Positions 1 to 7,830 of a stretch of 36,162 nucleotides of DNA are shown piece by piece. This stretch comes from an uncultured Gammaproteobacteria bacterium (GTDB lineage: Bacteria > Pseudomonadota > Gammaproteobacteria > Pseudomonadales > Pseudohongiellaceae): NCBI GenBank assembly GCA_913060695.1, contig CAJXUA010000028.1, positions 1 to 36,162 of the forward strand, written 5' to 3'. Numbering within the stretch: the first letter of the stretch is position 1; the number at the start of each line of letters is the position of its first letter. Made by a program: the position numbers and the translations under genes. The notes under the pieces are model-generated. The model saw only the letters and a list, made by a program, of their open reading frames with translations. It made no database searches and had not been told where the DNA came from.

Positions 1-132
1 GAGCGCACTGAGATCCGTGTGCTTTATGACGACAAATTCCTGTATATCGGGGCAAAGGATCAATGGGGTCAGAGGGATTTGATCCTGATTCGGATGGGGC
101 TGAGCTGTAGTGATAAAATTACTCTGAATTAA
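1..132 (+). pseudogene. 3'-truncated fragment of a DUF5916 gene fused to a repeat element
   Basis: Bases 1-55 are identical to 2613-2667, inside the intact DUF5916 gene of this window, and are in the same reading frame (ERTEIRVLYDD...). Identity stops at base 55. Three bases later a family A repeat arm starts, and the frame runs through it to a TAA at 130-132. The remnant is therefore codons 82-99 of a second DUF5916 copy followed by repeat-encoded residues. Sequence upstream is outside the window, so the length of the 5' part is unknown. A caution is that an exact 55-base match at a contig start is also what a de Bruijn assembly with k=55 would leave at a branching node. Confidence 0.6.
58..126. 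repeat. Family A palindromic element R0 (degenerate)
   Basis: The left arm GATCAATGGGGTCAGAG (58-74) has one extra substitution against the consensus. The right arm survives only as AAATTACTCTGA (115-126) without the CCCCTTTGAT tip. It directly follows the DUF5916 fragment. Confidence 0.6.
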
Positions 133-435
133 TTTGCACCAGAAAATATTTTGTGCCTTTACCCACTTTCGAGTAGTCAACCACATACCCTACGTACTTG
201 CTCCATTTTGGCTGACAATTTGGAGCTATTATTTGGGTATTCTCATATTCATTAGTATTTAGCTGCATTGGCCATTTTCCACTTGTTAGTATTACCAATT
301 GGTGTAAAACTTTCCCTCAAGTAGCGGATAATTTCTCACAATAGCAAAAAACGTGTGTTAGGATCACAGTTTTGGACAAAATTTAAGTCACCTTTACGGC
401 GATAAAATATTCTGCTTGAACGAGGATGTTGAATC
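133..435. other. Non-coding stretch upstream of the FG-GAP gene
   Basis: AT-rich DNA of about 300 bases with no convincing gene on either strand. The minus-strand ORF here shows no recognisable domain. It probably holds the promoter of the downstream gene. An AT-rich segment (GATAAAAT, 401-408) could be a -10 region, but no well-spaced -35 was found. A CGAGG near 420 is a plausible ribosome site for the ATG at 436. Confidence 0.4.
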
Positions 436-2244
436 ATGCAAAAACGTGCATCGCTATTTTCCCTTGTTATTACTGTGTCCTTTACCAGCTCTTTTAGTTT
501 GGCCGATGACACTTGGCGAATCTCTGAAGGAGCGCCTCTGCCCCTATCCGATAGAGGCAAAAACCTGAGCACAGACTATTACCGGGCGGAGCAATTCGGG
601 ATCTTCACCATGAGCTCCACGCTCTGGCACGAGCAGTGGCTCTACCCAACCCATAACGATGTTAACCCAGCGGGTGTTTTCAGTGTTGCTGCCAACAAGG
701 TGGACTTCGGGGATTTTGACGGTGACGGTGACGAGGACGTCGTGATCAACTGGAGCATTTTTCCCCACGTTCTCGTGCACCCGCCGATTGCTCCCACGAT
801 ATTGCTGAACAATAACGGTGCGCTGCAGTTGCCGCCGGCAAATTTTATGGCAACTGCCCCAGAACGCATCTTTGCTTTTCATGCAGGGGCGGCAGATTTT
901 AATCTCGACGGGCGCGATGACGTTGTTGGAGCCTCAGGGGGCGTTCATTTTCGCAATGACGATGGCTCCCTGACCCAAACCTTCGAACCTATTCCTTTGA
1001 TGCTCAGCAGCACCGACGGTATGACGGATGGCTCCGCGCGGATCGCCGGTCAGGAGCTTGGAGGCTTGCCCGGAGCCTTCACCTATGCGCATGACTTGGC
1101 CGTGGGGGATCTCAGCGGCGATGGTATAGCGGATTTTTACCAAGGCCGGCACCTTTTCGTTAGCGATGGTACAGGTAAGTTCGAAGTTCGCAATGATTTG
1201 CTGCCTGTAGAAGCCACACTCGACGCAACCGTTAACCATTTTTTGATGTCCAGTGCTATCGGCGACCTCGACAATGATGGGGTTAGCGATCTGGTTATCG
1301 GAATTGCAGACGGCCAGTGGCAACCCGAACCCCAAAGCGGCTGGATTTTTCTCAGTGCTGGTTCCGGAAGCCTACGTGGGGGTACGCAGCAACTATTACC
1401 CCATGGACTTTACGGGCTGCTGAATACCAAGCACAACAGTATGCGGCTGGCTGATATCAACAATGACGGTCGCCTAGACATCCTCATCGGGCAAACAAAA
1501 GGAACTCCCTACTACGAAGGCCGCAGTTTGCAGTTGCTGGTGAATCATGGCAACGGTGTTTTTGTTGACGAAACCTCGACCCGGCTAGAGGCTGGTAACC
1601 GGCCCGATGCTTGGGGAGAAGGTATGATACGTATTCTGGATATCAATGGTGATGGCCATCTGGATATCGTGGATCAAGCTGGGAGTGCAGTGAAAGATTC
1701 CGCAATTCTAGTGAACGATGGCAGCGGTGTGTTCGCACGAATGCCAATGACGGAGCTCCCCATCTTGCAGGATTTTCATGTCGCCGAATTTGCCAGTTGG
1801 GAAGGAGAAGTGCATGGCTTTTCTGACACCAAGTATTTATTTCCCATCGACCTAGATGGCAATGGTATTGCGTCATTTCTTGTAGAGATGGGTTGGCCGC
1901 TGAAGAGATGGCCGATGGTAGAAGGGGATGCTACCCAGTCCACATACTATGTGTTAAGACCGGTGCAGCCTTATTTGCCGGTAGCCGGCGAGAAACGGGC
2001 CAATGATATAGAGTGCATCTTGAATTGGGTGGCAAGTTCCTATCCGGAAATCTTCCCAGGTGCAGGCACCCCTACGGACCGCCTCGACGCCTACAAATTC
2101 CGATACTATGCAGACGGCGATAGTTATTTAGCTGTTCGCGGCCGTACATTATTTGGCCTAGCACCATCCCTGGGCGGTATTGTCGATGCGGGAGGGATAG
2201 ATCAATATTTACCTGCTGCGCGAGCGGCGGGCTGTAACAAATAA
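436..2244 (+). CDS. Secreted FG-GAP/VCBS repeat protein with C-terminal 'RYY' domain
   Basis: A 602-aa protein with an N-terminal signal peptide (hydrophobic residues about 6-23, ending in SLADD), so it is exported. At least seven FG-GAP/VCBS-type calcium-binding loops follow, for example DFDGDGDEDVV, DFNLDGRDDVV, DLDNDGVSDLVIG, DINNDGRLDILIG and DINGDGHLDIVD. Such loops build a beta-propeller like the integrin alpha-chain. The last 75 or so residues (ECILNWVASSYPEIF ... FRYYADGDSYLAV) resemble a small domain of unknown function I recall at the C-terminus of other secreted proteobacterial proteins. No catalytic domain is visible, so a binding or surface role is inferred. The TAA stop lies in the start of repeat R1. 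Confidence 0.85.
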   Translation: MQKRASLFSLVITVSFTSSFSLADDTWRISEGAPLPLSDRGKNLSTDYYRAEQFGIFTMSSTLWHEQWLYPTHNDVNPAGVFSVAANKVDFGDFDGDGDEDVVINWSIFPHVLVHPPIAPTILLNNNGALQLPPANFMATAPERIFAFHAGAADFNLDGRDDVVGASGGVHFRNDDGSLTQTFEPIPLMLSSTDGMTDGSARIAGQELGGLPGAFTYAHDLAVGDLSGDGIADFYQGRHLFVSDGTGKFEVRNDLLPVEATLDATVNHFLMSSAIGDLDNDGVSDLVIGIADGQWQPEPQSGWIFLSAGSGSLRGGTQQLLPHGLYGLLNTKHNSMRLADINNDGRLDILIGQTKGTPYYEGRSLQLLVNHGNGVFVDETSTRLEAGNRPDAWGEGMIRILDINGDGHLDIVDQAGSAVKDSAILVNDGSGVFARMPMTELPILQDFHVAEFASWEGEVHGFSDTKYLFPIDLDGNGIASFLVEMGWPLKRWPMVEGDATQSTYYVLRPVQPYLPVAGEKRANDIECILNWVASSYPEIFPGAGTPTDRLDAYKFRYYADGDSYLAVRGRTLFGLAPSLGGIVDAGGIDQYLPAARAAGCNK

Positions 2245-2348
2245 ATGGGATCAATAAATGGGGTCAGTGTACATTTTTCTTAAAAGGAAAATGCAATAAA
2301 TGGGGTCAGTGTACATTTTTCTTAAAAGGAAAATGTACACTGACCCCA
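2242..2348. repeat. Family B palindromic element R1 with tandem left arm
   Basis: A 42-bp unit starting CAATAAATGGGGTCAGTGTA occurs twice in tandem (2252-2293 and 2294-2335). The second copy forms a perfect 19-bp inverted repeat (2301-2319 with 2330-2348) around a 10-nt loop. A shorter partial tip (AATAAATGGGATC) precedes the units and contains the TAA stop of the upstream gene. The next gene begins 21 nt after the right arm. Confidence 0.9.
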
Positions 2349-2369
2349 ATTAGTTTTTATGGAGAATGA

Positions 2370-4628
2370 ATGTACAAAGGACGATTCACCTCATTAGTAC
2401 TCTTGCTGCTGACACTGGTATTTGTATCACCGGCTAGCCTTGCGCAGAATACCATTAGCACCACCGAGGTCCGCCCTAGCATGCTGGCATATCGCACAGC
2501 CGGTGAAGCGGGTGTCGAGCTTGACGGCCTCCTCGATGAGGCAGTGTGGGCACAGGCTCAGCCCATTACGGAATTCCGCCAGCAGGAACCGGTGGAAGGG
2601 GGCGTGCCGAGTGAGCGCACTGAGATCCGTGTGCTTTATGACGACAAATTCCTGTATATCGGGGCAATGTTGTACGACTCTGATCCTTCTGGCATCCTCT
2701 CGTACCAGCTACAGCGTGATGCGGGGTTGGGCACCGATGACCGTTTTATGTGGATCATCAGCACCTTCGACGACAACCGCACTGGCTATTTCTTCGAAAC
2801 CAACCCAGCCGGTCTACTAGGTGACGGCCTTATCGAGGGCGGAGGTGGCTTCAACAAACGCTGGAACGGCATCTGGAATATCAGAACCGCAATTCAGGAC
2901 GATGGTTGGTCCGCGGAAATACGCATCCCTTTTTCAACGCTCAACTTCGATCCCGCGCTGGGTGCCTGGGGGATTAATTTCCAGCGCACTATACGCCGCC
3001 ATAACGAAGAGATTCTGTGGAATGGCTGGCGTCGAACCGAAGGGCTATTCCGGCCCATCTATACGGGGGAGCTGCAGGGCCTGAACGGCCTCAGCCAGGG
3101 CCGTGGCATAGAGCTCAAGCCCTTTGTCAATGTATCGACAAGCAGTGGCCCTGCCGCGGGTGCTACCGCTGGCGATGATGCCAAAACAGGCATTGATATT
3201 ACCTATTCACTTACGCCATCCCTGCGCGCGGCACTGACACTGAACACCGACTTTGCCGAGGTAGAGGTCGATAGTCGACAAGTAAACCTTACGCGTTTCC
3301 CAACGCGATTCCCGGAGCAACGTGAGTTCTTTCTTGAAGGCTCAGGGGTGTTCTCATTCAACTGGGCCGATCCCTTCTTCAGTCGCCGCATTGGTCTGGT
3401 GGAAGGACAAGAGGTCCCAATCGACTTTGGTGCGCGCTTGGGCGGCCAAGTGGGGGACTATGAGCTGGGCGTCTATCAGGTGCGAACCGGCGATACCACG
3501 CTAGAGAACGGAGATGGGACTGTGCGTCCCTGGGGCGCCGAGGATTTTACGGTTGCGCGGGTGAAGCGCCGCCTCTTCCAGCAGTCACATGTTGGCATGA
3601 TCTATACACGCAGAGCCTCGGAGGCTGCCCCCGGCGATGTCGATTTGTTTGATCGTCATACAGTGGGGGCAGACTTTGACTTCTATACCTCGCAATTCTT
3701 GGGTCAGTACAACGCTCAATTTGAAGGCTTCGTGCTTTACCATACCGACCCGGTCACCGGTGGTGAACTGAGCGCGTCCGAGCGCAGCTCTCGCGGTGTG
3801 CGCTGGTCATTCCCCAACGACCTGATTCGTGTGCATTCATCACACCGAGAATTCGGTGAAGAGTGGAACCCTGCGGTTGGTTTTGTGGAGAGGCGTGGAT
3901 TTAGGCGTCATCAACCCACACTGACAATTGCGCCGCGCCCCCAGAACTGGAAGTACGTTCGTCAAACTGAACATCAAGTTTACTTCGAATACCTAACGGA
4001 CTTGGACGACCGGCTGTTGACACGCAATGTCGATATCACGCCTCTGCAGGTGAATTTCGAAAGCGGCGATCGTTTCTCCTTTGAAGGCGGGCGTAACTTT
4101 GAACGCTTGGATAGCGCGTTTACCATCTACAGCCGCGGCGACGATGCCATTCACATCCAGCCCGGCGAATATGAATCCGATAAATGGTCTGTCAATTTTA
4201 GTACTGCCGGACGACGCATGCTGTCCGGCAGCGCGAACTACGAACGCTCTGAATTTTGGGGCGGTGACCGTGAAAGCGTCGATCTGGCCGGCACCATTCG
4301 CTCACGTAGAGGCATGTCGCTGACCGCTAACTATCAGCACAACGAGGTGTCTTTGCCACAGGGCGACTTCGACACCAATCTCCTGCGTTTATCTTGGGCC
4401 TGGAATCTGAGCCCCTTCACCGCAATCACAGGCAACGTCCAGTACGATGACCTGTCGAATGTTGTCGGCGTGTACGCCCGCTTACGTTGGATAATTCAGC
4501 CAGGCAATGACGTCTTCCTAGTGTGGAGCAACAACTGGCTGTATGACGATGGCCCACTTCGAGACAGCCGCTTCTCCACACTCTCAAGCGGCGGCGCCCT
4601 AAAATTGAATTACACCTTCCGCTTCTGA
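2370..4628 (+). CDS. DUF5916 outer-membrane protein with CBM9-like N-terminal domain
   Basis: A 752-aa protein with a signal peptide (about residues 1-25, ending SLAQ). Residues about 45-230 match the carbohydrate-binding family 9-like domain that precedes DUF5916 (LDGLLDEAVWAQAQPI, then VLYDDKFLYIGAMLYD). The rest is the long DUF5916 region with alternating hydrophobic strands. The final residues, NYTFRF, end in Phe as beta-barrel outer-membrane proteins do. Location in the outer membrane is inferred; the substrate is unknown. GGAG at 2361-2364 supports the ATG at 2370. The TGA stop overlaps the GATC of repeat R2. Codons 82-99 are duplicated exactly at the left edge of the window. Confidence 0.85.
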   Translation: MYKGRFTSLVLLLLTLVFVSPASLAQNTISTTEVRPSMLAYRTAGEAGVELDGLLDEAVWAQAQPITEFRQQEPVEGGVPSERTEIRVLYDDKFLYIGAMLYDSDPSGILSYQLQRDAGLGTDDRFMWIISTFDDNRTGYFFETNPAGLLGDGLIEGGGGFNKRWNGIWNIRTAIQDDGWSAEIRIPFSTLNFDPALGAWGINFQRTIRRHNEEILWNGWRRTEGLFRPIYTGELQGLNGLSQGRGIELKPFVNVSTSSGPAAGATAGDDAKTGIDITYSLTPSLRAALTLNTDFAEVEVDSRQVNLTRFPTRFPEQREFFLEGSGVFSFNWADPFFSRRIGLVEGQEVPIDFGARLGGQVGDYELGVYQVRTGDTTLENGDGTVRPWGAEDFTVARVKRRLFQQSHVGMIYTRRASEAAPGDVDLFDRHTVGADFDFYTSQFLGQYNAQFEGFVLYHTDPVTGGELSASERSSRGVRWSFPNDLIRVHSSHREFGEEWNPAVGFVERRGFRRHQPTLTIAPRPQNWKYVRQTEHQVYFEYLTDLDDRLLTRNVDITPLQVNFESGDRFSFEGGRNFERLDSAFTIYSRGDDAIHIQPGEYESDKWSVNFSTAGRRMLSGSANYERSEFWGGDRESVDLAGTIRSRRGMSLTANYQHNEVSLPQGDFDTNLLRLSWAWNLSPFTAITGNVQYDDLSNVVGVYARLRWIIQPGNDVFLVWSNNWLYDDGPLRDSRFSTLSSGGALKLNYTFRF

Positions 4629-4737
4629 TCAAAGGGGTCAGAGTAACTTGAAAATTTAAGCTTGTAGTGTCTTAATCAAATTACTCTGACCCCTTTGATA
4701 ATCAAATTACTCTGACCCCTTTGATAACCCCTTTGAT
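4627..4737. repeat. Family A palindromic element R2 with 2.4 right arms
   Basis: The left arm at 4627-4651 (GATCAAAGGGGTCAGAGTAA then CTTGA) overlaps the DUF5916 stop codon. After a 24-nt spacer the right arm appears at 4676-4699, again as a 26-bp tandem unit at 4702-4725, and a third time as only its tip, CCCCTTTGAT, at 4728-4737. Confidence 0.95.
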
Positions 4738-4755
4738 AATTCTTGGAGAAACAGC

Positions 4756-5202
4756 ATGTTTAGGCTCATCGTCGCTTTCGCTCTTTCCAGTGTTTTACTC
4801 GCCTGTCAACCCAATCTACCCACGGCTAGTGCCGCCGAAGCAGACCAACTGCCCGCTGCTCCCGAATATCTGAATCCTAACCCACGTGCGCCTTATTCCG
4901 AGGCTGTTCGCTATGGTGGTTTAATCTTTCTGGCCGGCAAAACTGGTGGTGCTGGCGAATCCGGTGTGCAGCCCGAAACACGGCGCGCCTTAGAATCCAT
5001 AAAGGACGCACTGGAGCGCTTCGGCTCTTCGATGGATCGCGTTTTGAAATGCACGGTATTTCTGGTCGACATGGCCGAATGGGGCGCCATGAACGAGGTT
5101 TACGCCGAGTATTTTCCGGTGAACAAGCCAGCCCGCACAGCCGTCGGCATCAGCTTGGGTGGCGACACCCGTGTGGAGATTGAGTGTATTGCGGCTGAAT
5201 AG
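4756..5202 (+). CDS. RidA/YjgF-family protein with a lipoprotein signal
   Basis: A 148-aa protein. Residues about 38-147 are a RidA (YjgF/YER057c/UK114) domain. The conserved arginine is in PARTAV (R127) and the conserved glutamate in VEIECIA (E141), matching the 2-aminoacrylate-binding residues of RidA. Unlike typical cytosolic RidA proteins it begins with a hydrophobic segment and a lipobox, LLAC (Cys17), predicting lipid anchoring outside the cytoplasm. Imine deamination is therefore possible but unproven here. GGAG 8 nt upstream supports the ATG. The gene sits between repeat R2 and a 207-nt intergenic stretch. Confidence 0.85.
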   Translation: MFRLIVAFALSSVLLACQPNLPTASAAEADQLPAAPEYLNPNPRAPYSEAVRYGGLIFLAGKTGGAGESGVQPETRRALESIKDALERFGSSMDRVLKCTVFLVDMAEWGAMNEVYAEYFPVNKPARTAVGISLGGDTRVEIECIAAE

Positions 5203-5409
5203 GGTCGATAGATGGGGTGTTATTCTCACTACTAATTCGATGTTTACGCTAACTAGATAGCTTGGGTTGAAGCCAGCTATAGAGTGGATTTAAGCGTAGA
5301 TTAAGGGCTGTAGCGCGATTTGCTGGGGCTGGCAAAGTTTTTGCTAACTCTTCTAGTGAGTACAAAACATTACAAACTAGAAGAGACCTAGCGCAGGAGA
5401 ACCCCATAG

Positions 5410-6231
5410 ATGGATGCCAGTAAGAGCAAACAGCAACAAAGTGCCATGGACCGCCGTTACAGCAGCGACGAAGTGGCCGAAATTATTCGCCTGAGCCTGC
5501 AGGATGAGAGTCGCAGGAGAAGCGACAACTCCGTTGACTACGCAGAGCTGCTGGCAATTGCCAAAGACGTAGGGGTAGATAGTGATCGAATTGATCATGC
5601 CGTGCATCTACTGGAAGAGGAGCTGCAAACTAGAGACAAAGAGCGAGCCTTGTGGGCGCGCTTCAAGGGGCATGCTCAACTCTTCGCAGCCATCAATCTT
5701 TTATTAATCACCGTCAACCTGCTTAGTGGCTCTACTAGTTTCTGGGCCATGTACGTCACATTCGGTTGGGGCCTGTTCCTGCTGGGCCACTATGCCGGGC
5801 TGCGCTATGCGCCTCAGTTTGTAGAGATGGCCATGCAGCGCACGCGCAATTTGATGGACTATAAACAGCAAGCAATGCCAGACAGCGAAGACCGAGTGCT
5901 CATTAGCACCAGCGACTCTATGGGCATGACTGAAACCTCTGGCATGCTCAGTCTAGAAGAAGGCAAACTGTTGCTGGAATATCAGACCATTGATGCAATA
6001 CTGGGCGTATTAAAATCCGGCATTAAGGTGGTTGAGATCTCACTGAGCGAATTGTCTTCGGCAAACGTCGAGCAAAAACTGTGGAGTGCCGAGCTGGTAT
6101 TGCAGGGCAAGAACATGCGCGTATTTAGCAATGTGCCAGGCGCCAGGCAAGGGCAGTTGCGCGCAAAGCTCAATCGGCAATCCATCATTGCTGCCAAGCA
6201 ACTCATTGAACAGATCAATAAATGGCAATAA
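5410..6231 (+). CDS. 2TM-domain membrane protein
   Basis: A 273-aa protein. The N-terminal 75 residues are charged and helical (SSDEVAEIIRLSLQ). They are followed by two closely spaced hydrophobic segments (about 92-108 and 112-128) separated by a short turn, the pattern of the 2TM domain family. The C-terminal 130 residues are soluble and resemble a PH-like or LytTR-associated beta-rich region, without a firm match. An AGGAG at 5396-5400 supports the ATG. No enzymatic motif is visible; a sensory or regulatory membrane role is only a guess. The TAA stop lies inside the left tip of repeat R3. Confidence 0.6.
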   Translation: MDASKSKQQQSAMDRRYSSDEVAEIIRLSLQDESRRRSDNSVDYAELLAIAKDVGVDSDRIDHAVHLLEEELQTRDKERALWARFKGHAQLFAAINLLLITVNLLSGSTSFWAMYVTFGWGLFLLGHYAGLRYAPQFVEMAMQRTRNLMDYKQQAMPDSEDRVLISTSDSMGMTETSGMLSLEEGKLLLEYQTIDAILGVLKSGIKVVEISLSELSSANVEQKLWSAELVLQGKNMRVFSNVPGARQGQLRAKLNRQSIIAAKQLIEQINKWQ

Positions 6232-6358
6232 ATGGGGTCAGTGTTAATTTAATTTAGGCAGTAATTACTTCGTCGATAAATTTGAGGCGCTTTGTGTTTG
6301 AAGATTAGCGGAAGGTAAAGCGAGAAAGTCTAAGAAAATGTACACTGACCCCATTTAT
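6228..6358. repeat. Family B palindromic element R3
   Basis: A 131-bp element bounded by a perfect 17-bp inverted repeat, ATAAATGGGGTCAGTGT at 6228-6244 and its complement at 6342-6358. About 97 bp of unrelated sequence lies between. It contains the stop codon of the 2TM gene on the left and an ATG (6338) in the right arm. Confidence 0.9.
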
Positions 6359-6361
6359 AAC

Positions 6362-6814
6362 ATGCTAAAACTTAAAGTGCCTCCGCCATTAGTTCTGCTT
6401 ATTTCAGCTGTGTTGATGTGGTTGTTATCTGAGCTCTTTCCTACTACAAACGAGAATTCGCTGAGGCTTTTTATTGCCCCTACGATCGCTATTATAGGTA
6501 TTATTATCGCGGTTTCCGGGATTTTATCCTTTAGAAGAGCTGCAACCACTGTAAACCCATTAAAACCAGAGAGAGCGACGTCACTCGTTATTGTCGGCAT
6601 CTACAAGTTCACCCGTAACCCTAAGTACCTAGGTCTGCTATTTATCCTTATTGCTTGGTCTGTGTATCTATTCAGTCTGTATTCGGCTCTTATGTTGATA
6701 GTTTTTGTCCTTTACTTAACCGAGTTTCAGATCAAGCCCGAAGAAAAGGCATTAACAGTTCTATTCGGCGATGACTATGTGGCGTACACAAAATCGGTGC
6801 GAAGATGGGTCTAG
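6362..6814 (+). CDS. Isoprenylcysteine carboxyl methyltransferase-family membrane protein
   Basis: A 150-aa integral membrane protein of the ICMT/PEMT-like family, which methylates lipid or isoprenoid-type substrates with SAM. Several hydrophobic segments are followed by the family signature around GIYKFTRNPKYLGLL, and near the C-terminus by EFQIKPEE, FGDDYVAY and RRWV, which form the SAM-binding end. I chose the ATG at 6362 (MLKLKVPPPL) because homologues start with a similar short MKLK-type leader. An in-frame ATG at 6338 would add eight residues encoded by the arm of repeat R3. Neither start has a clear Shine-Dalgarno site, perhaps because R3 replaced the native leader. Confidence 0.75.
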   Translation: MLKLKVPPPLVLLISAVLMWLLSELFPTTNENSLRLFIAPTIAIIGIIIAVSGILSFRRAATTVNPLKPERATSLVIVGIYKFTRNPKYLGLLFILIAWSVYLFSLYSALMLIVFVLYLTEFQIKPEEKALTVLFGDDYVAYTKSVRRWV

Positions 6815-6879
6815 ATAGATAAGGTCAATTGCAATTTTTCTGGCTGCTGACCGTTTCGTCGTCAAGGTAGATCCATTTT

Positions 6880-7683
6880 TTGAGCAAACGAGTTATCCCA
6901 AAGGATGCACAATTAGCGATGTCAGAGCCCGTTAACAAATCTCGACTACGGCTTTTCGGCTACATGTGGATTGCAGGCATGTTGGGTGTGGTCGTGCTCA
7001 CAGTGACGGTGGTGCCTCAGCTCATGGCTGATATGGCGCTTCCCGTGACCACGTGGGTGGTGATGCTGGTGAGTAGTGTGCAGAGCGCATTGCTTGTTGC
7101 ACTCGCTGTTTGGTTGGGCGTAGTGCTTGCGCCAAAAGTGGGACTTCGCGCTACCGCTTTTGAGGCTGCTGTTAATTCGGGCTCGATCTCACTAGCGCTG
7201 TGGCCGCAACTCTTACCCGCCTTTGTCGCTGGTGTGTTGGGAGGAGTTGGACTCTTCGCAATTGGCGGTTACGCCTCGCCAGCAGTCCTTGCAAATGCAG
7301 AACAACAGTTCACCGTTCCGCTACTCGCACGCGTGCTCTATGGTGGCGTAACAGAAGAGCTGCTTTTAAGATGGGGACTCATGACGGTCTTACTCTGGTT
7401 GTCTTGGCGATTCCTCCAGAGTGGGAGAGGCGCTCCAAAGCAAATCTATATTTGGTTTGCCATAATCGTGAGCGCATTGCTGTTTGGCGCGGGTCATCTG
7501 CCAGCTGCCGCTATTCAGGTAGGGGAGTTGACTGCGTACATAGCGCTATTTGTTGTCGGCGCGAACGCGATTTTTGGTTTGTTGTTCGGTTACCTCTATT
7601 GGCGCTATGGCTTGGAAGCCGCGATAATCGCTCATCTTACAGCACATGTAGTGAGTTATGCTTTGAGCTTGGGAGCGACATGA
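6880..7683 (+). CDS. CPBP-family intramembrane glutamic endopeptidase
   Basis: A 267-aa polytopic membrane protein. The CPBP (Abi/CAAX protease-like) motifs are present in order: EELLLR (E159, E160, R164), FGAGH (F202, H206) and the helix with H252 and H256. These residues form the active site in this family. Members process prenylated proteins in eukaryotes; bacterial roles vary and include bacteriocin immunity. The frame opens with TTG at 6880. An ATG at 6919 (MSEPVNK) with an AAGGA 13 nt upstream is an alternative, so the first 13 residues are uncertain. No partner gene is obvious. Confidence 0.8.
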   Translation: MSKRVIPKDAQLAMSEPVNKSRLRLFGYMWIAGMLGVVVLTVTVVPQLMADMALPVTTWVVMLVSSVQSALLVALAVWLGVVLAPKVGLRATAFEAAVNSGSISLALWPQLLPAFVAGVLGGVGLFAIGGYASPAVLANAEQQFTVPLLARVLYGGVTEELLLRWGLMTVLLWLSWRFLQSGRGAPKQIYIWFAIIVSALLFGAGHLPAAAIQVGELTAYIALFVVGANAIFGLLFGYLYWRYGLEAAIIAHLTAHVVSYALSLGAT

Positions 7684-7830
7684 CTTTATAGGGCGGTGAA
7701 CAATTTTGAGGCGCTAGCTTATCAACATCGAATTGCAAAAAATCTACTTTTCTCCATTTTTTCTAAACTTTTCCTGCCTTTGCTACGTCTAGTCTTTATC
7801 GCGTTCAGTAGATATTGCTAAGGGGTCGCA

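Noticed and set aside
5200-5232. GATAGATGGGGTG after the RidA-like gene as a degenerate repeat
   Set aside because: Only the GGGGT core matches, with no second arm; too weak to count as an element.
6812-6842. ATAAGGTCAATTGCAATTTTTCT after the ICMT-like gene as a family B remnant
   Set aside because: Partial resemblance to the family B left arm with several mismatches and no right arm; it could be chance.
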